IMG/VR virus record: IMGVR_UViG_3300030098_006832
Coordinates: 1-24,878 of that record
DNA: 24,878 nt
Strand: one strand, 5' to 3'
DNA from: a virus
This document shows, one piece after another, positions 23,763 to 24,878 of this stretch; within the stretch, counting starts at the first letter, position 1, and the number at the start of each line of letters is the position of its first letter. A model generated the notes under the pieces. It did no database searches. It was not told the origin of the DNA and saw only the letters and a program-made list of their open reading frames with translations. The translations under genes and the position numbers were made by a program.

Positions 23763-24088
23763 GTGTATATGGGGAAGCAGGAAAAAAGATAGTTTTCTAT
23801 GATTCCGAAAAGAATCATGCAGAGCTAAAAATTAGATTGCATTATGATGGTCTAACTCAAAGTGCGTTCTTCAGAGAAATAGTTGCTGGTTATGTTTCGC
23901 AAGACGAAAATATTATAAGTTTTATTGAGAAGGTCAAGCACGAGAAAAAAACACAAAGCAAAGAAAAGATGAAAAAAATCTCAAAGATGAATGCGGCAAA
24001 GAAGAAAACGATCCAAAAATTCGCACTCGATCAAGATGAAATTGAGAACATATTTGATATTTTGGAGGAAGAATGCCCAGAGATATAG
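23759..24088 (+). CDS. Ribbon-helix-helix-like small protein
   Basis: This is a 109-residue, Lys-rich protein that overlaps the previous stop as ATGA. ELKIRLHYDGLTQSAFFREI is a strand followed by two helices, like Arc/MetJ-type ribbon-helix-helix proteins, which bind DNA as dimers. The middle (EKKTQSKEKMKKISKMNAAK) is a basic helix. The end, DEIENIFDILEEECPEI, is hydrophobic and acidic, a shape that T4 late transcription proteins use to bind the sliding clamp; this last likeness is only suggestive. It is directly followed by a sigma-like gene, so a transcription role is plausible. Confidence 0.6.
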   Translation: MSVYGEAGKKIVFYDSEKNHAELKIRLHYDGLTQSAFFREIVAGYVSQDENIISFIEKVKHEKKTQSKEKMKKISKMNAAKKKTIQKFALDQDEIENIFDILEEECPEI

Positions 24089-24318
24089 AATTTGATTGTG
24101 CAAGCGTTTGCATGAGAACTGGTCAGAAATGTTGCAATAAAGATTGCAGGCAATGGCTAGATTACGAACAGGATTTAAACTGCACATTGGTGGCTGTAAG
24201 AAAAAATGGAAAGATGTCTCTAAGAGAGACTGCTGACCGTTTAGGAGTCAGTTTTGTAAGAGTAAAGCAAATACAGGATAAGGCTGTAGAAAAATTGACA
24301 GGAAAGATTGACTTTTAA
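24073..24318 (+). CDS. Short sigma factor region 4-like protein with cysteine cluster
   Basis: This is an 81-residue protein. Residues 48-76, MSLRETADRLGVSFVRVKQI and DKAVEKL, match sigma70 region 4.2, the helix-turn-helix that reads the -35 element. Regions 2 and 3 are missing. The N-terminal half has six Cys (9, 13, 20, 21, 25, 37) with EFDCASVCMRTG and KCCNKDCRQW, spacing suited to a zinc or iron-sulphur site. GGAGG at 24064-24068 fits the ATG. It could redirect RNA polymerase in the late phase or act as an anti-host factor. It is probably a transcription regulator; the mechanism is inferred. Confidence 0.72.
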   Translation: MPRDIEFDCASVCMRTGQKCCNKDCRQWLDYEQDLNCTLVAVRKNGKMSLRETADRLGVSFVRVKQIQDKAVEKLTGKIDF

Positions 24319-24337
24319 GATATAAAAGGACTATTTA
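24308..24337 (+). promoter_or_regulatory. Weak promoter candidate before the acidic virion protein
   Basis: TTGACTTTTA at 24308-24317 is identical in ten bases to the -35 region at 10619. An 18-base spacer leads to TATTTA (24332-24337), only 3 of 6 to consensus. TATAAAAG at 24321-24328 resembles a T4-type late box. Either could drive the gene at 24384; neither is strong. Confidence 0.3.
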
Positions 24338-24383
24338 TCATTGTGCAAACGCATTTTTTTATTAAACTTAGGAGAACATAAAA

Positions 24384-24878
24384 ATGAGCAACAAGAAAAC
24401 ATTACTCAACGAGGGAACAATTAGACGCTTCATGACACTTGCAAACATGGACAACCTCGCTGAGAGCTACCTTGACAGATATGAAGTCAATGAGGGCGAA
24501 GAAGAGGAAGAGGTTGAAGAGGGTATGCGCCCCGCCAAGCATGATGATGACAAAGAAGTCGAAGAGGGCATGAGAGCCGCTAAAGACGACGACGAAGTTG
24601 AAGAGGGCATGAGAGCCGCTAAAGACGACGACGAAGTTGAAGAGGGGATGCGCGGTCTTGGCAAGCATGACGATGAAGAAGAACCAGCCATGAGAGATCT
24701 TGACGAAGAGGAGTTGGATCTAGACGTTGACGCAGAAGCAGAACTCGACGCACCAGACGAGGCACCTGCTGAAGAAGGCGGCGCAGATGAAGCCATGGTA
24801 AAGAAGCTTGTCGATGCTATTGCCGGCGCAATCGAAGGCGCAACCGGTGTTGAAGTTGCCGTTGAAGGCGGCGACGAG
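24384..24878 (+). CDS. Acidic repeat-containing protein, possible prohead core or virion protein (3' partial)
   Basis: The frame is open from ATG 24384 to the window end (165 residues seen). AGGAGA (24370-24375) precedes the start. The N-terminus KKTLLNEGTIRRFMTLANMD is basic and helical. A very acidic region of repeats EEGMRAAKDDDEV (residues about 45-95) follows, then Asp/Glu/Ala-rich sequence. The last part, MVKKLVDAIAGAIEGATGVE, is a helix. Very acidic, helical, repeat-bearing proteins that lead a virion gene block are often scaffold or prohead core proteins, but this assignment rests on composition and place only. Confidence 0.6.
   Translation, partial: MSNKKTLLNEGTIRRFMTLANMDNLAESYLDRYEVNEGEEEEEVEEGMRPAKHDDDKEVEEGMRAAKDDDEVEEGMRAAKDDDEVEEGMRGLGKHDDEEEPAMRDLDEEELDLDVDAEAELDAPDEAPAEEGGADEAMVKKLVDAIAGAIEGATGVEVAVEGGDE
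24516..24683 (+). repeat. 39-bp in-frame tandem repeats
   Basis: Two exact 39-base copies lie at 24561-24599 and 24600-24638, each encoding EEGMRAAKDDDEV. They are flanked by diverged copies at 24516-24560 (EEGMRPAKHDDDKEV) and from 24639 (EEGMRGLGKHDDEEE). The sharp identity of the middle pair suggests a recent duplication. Confidence 0.92.

Noticed and set aside
24340-24372. Possible terminator GTGC-AAAC-GCAT followed by a T run (24341-24360)
   Set aside because: The stem is only about 3-4 bp, too weak to call, although seven or more T residues follow.
24467-24796. Long antisense open frame rich in Ser/Ala opposite the acidic gene
   Set aside because: It is the mirror of GAC/GAA-rich codons on the + strand. 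It lacks a ribosome binding site, and the + frame has a good start and a meaningful protein.
1-24878. CRISPR arrays, tRNA genes, insertion sequences, integrase or attachment sites
   Set aside because: I saw no spaced direct repeats, no cloverleaf sequence, no transposase or integrase motifs. The only repeats are in-frame protein repeats.

Overview
The window looks like part of a large, lytic, T4-related (myovirus-type) phage genome of about 40-45% GC, probably marine. All genes are on the + strand and tightly packed. Neighbours often overlap by 4-30 bases or abut, and most have a strong AGGAG-type ribosome binding site. The TTGACA/TATAAT-type promoters, the intrinsic terminator and the strong Shine-Dalgarno sites fit a proteobacterium-like host. 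Family resemblances were judged by eye from motifs; no database search was possible.

Layout: (1) 1-6175, tail and baseplate genes: the end of a tape measure protein with 22-residue tandem repeats, a tail/baseplate protein, a gp53-like LysM-type wedge protein, a large hub-like protein and an unassigned probable structural protein. (2) 6144-8432, a stand-alone family A DNA polymerase core, a divergent FtsZ/tubulin-like protein and a small unknown protein. (3) 8417-10662, a promoter, a gp32-like zinc single-stranded-DNA-binding protein, a RecA/UvsX recombinase and a small lipoprotein, closed by a terminator. (4) 10619-14880, a promoter interleaved with that terminator, then a 5'-3' exonuclease, a DnaB-type helicase and a B12-dependent (class II) ribonucleotide reductase. 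(5) 14889-18135, a promoter, a small coiled-coil protein, a GroES-like co-chaperonin, a lytic transglycosylase, a protein of unknown function, a Gly/Met-rich protein and a nucleotidyltransferase-like protein that seems to begin at a non-AUG codon. (6) 18122-24318, a bacterial-type DnaE (Pol III alpha) with a complete PHP metal site, dUTPase, two small DNA-binding-like proteins, an IMPDH/GMP-reductase family enzyme, a ribbon-helix-helix-like protein and a short sigma region 4-like protein. (7) 24384-end, an acidic, repeat-containing probable prohead or virion protein, cut by the window end.

Together the genes supply most of a replication machine (SSB, recombinase, helicase, 5' exonuclease, two polymerases) and a dNTP supply line (RNR, dUTPase, IMPDH/GMPR). 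The window shows no primase, clamp, clamp loader, terminase, major capsid, tRNA, CRISPR or insertion sequence. The most unusual features are two unrelated DNA polymerases, a phage tubulin-like candidate, the Rossmann-like/Met-rich/nucleotidyltransferase trio with its odd start, and the terminator-embedded promoter.
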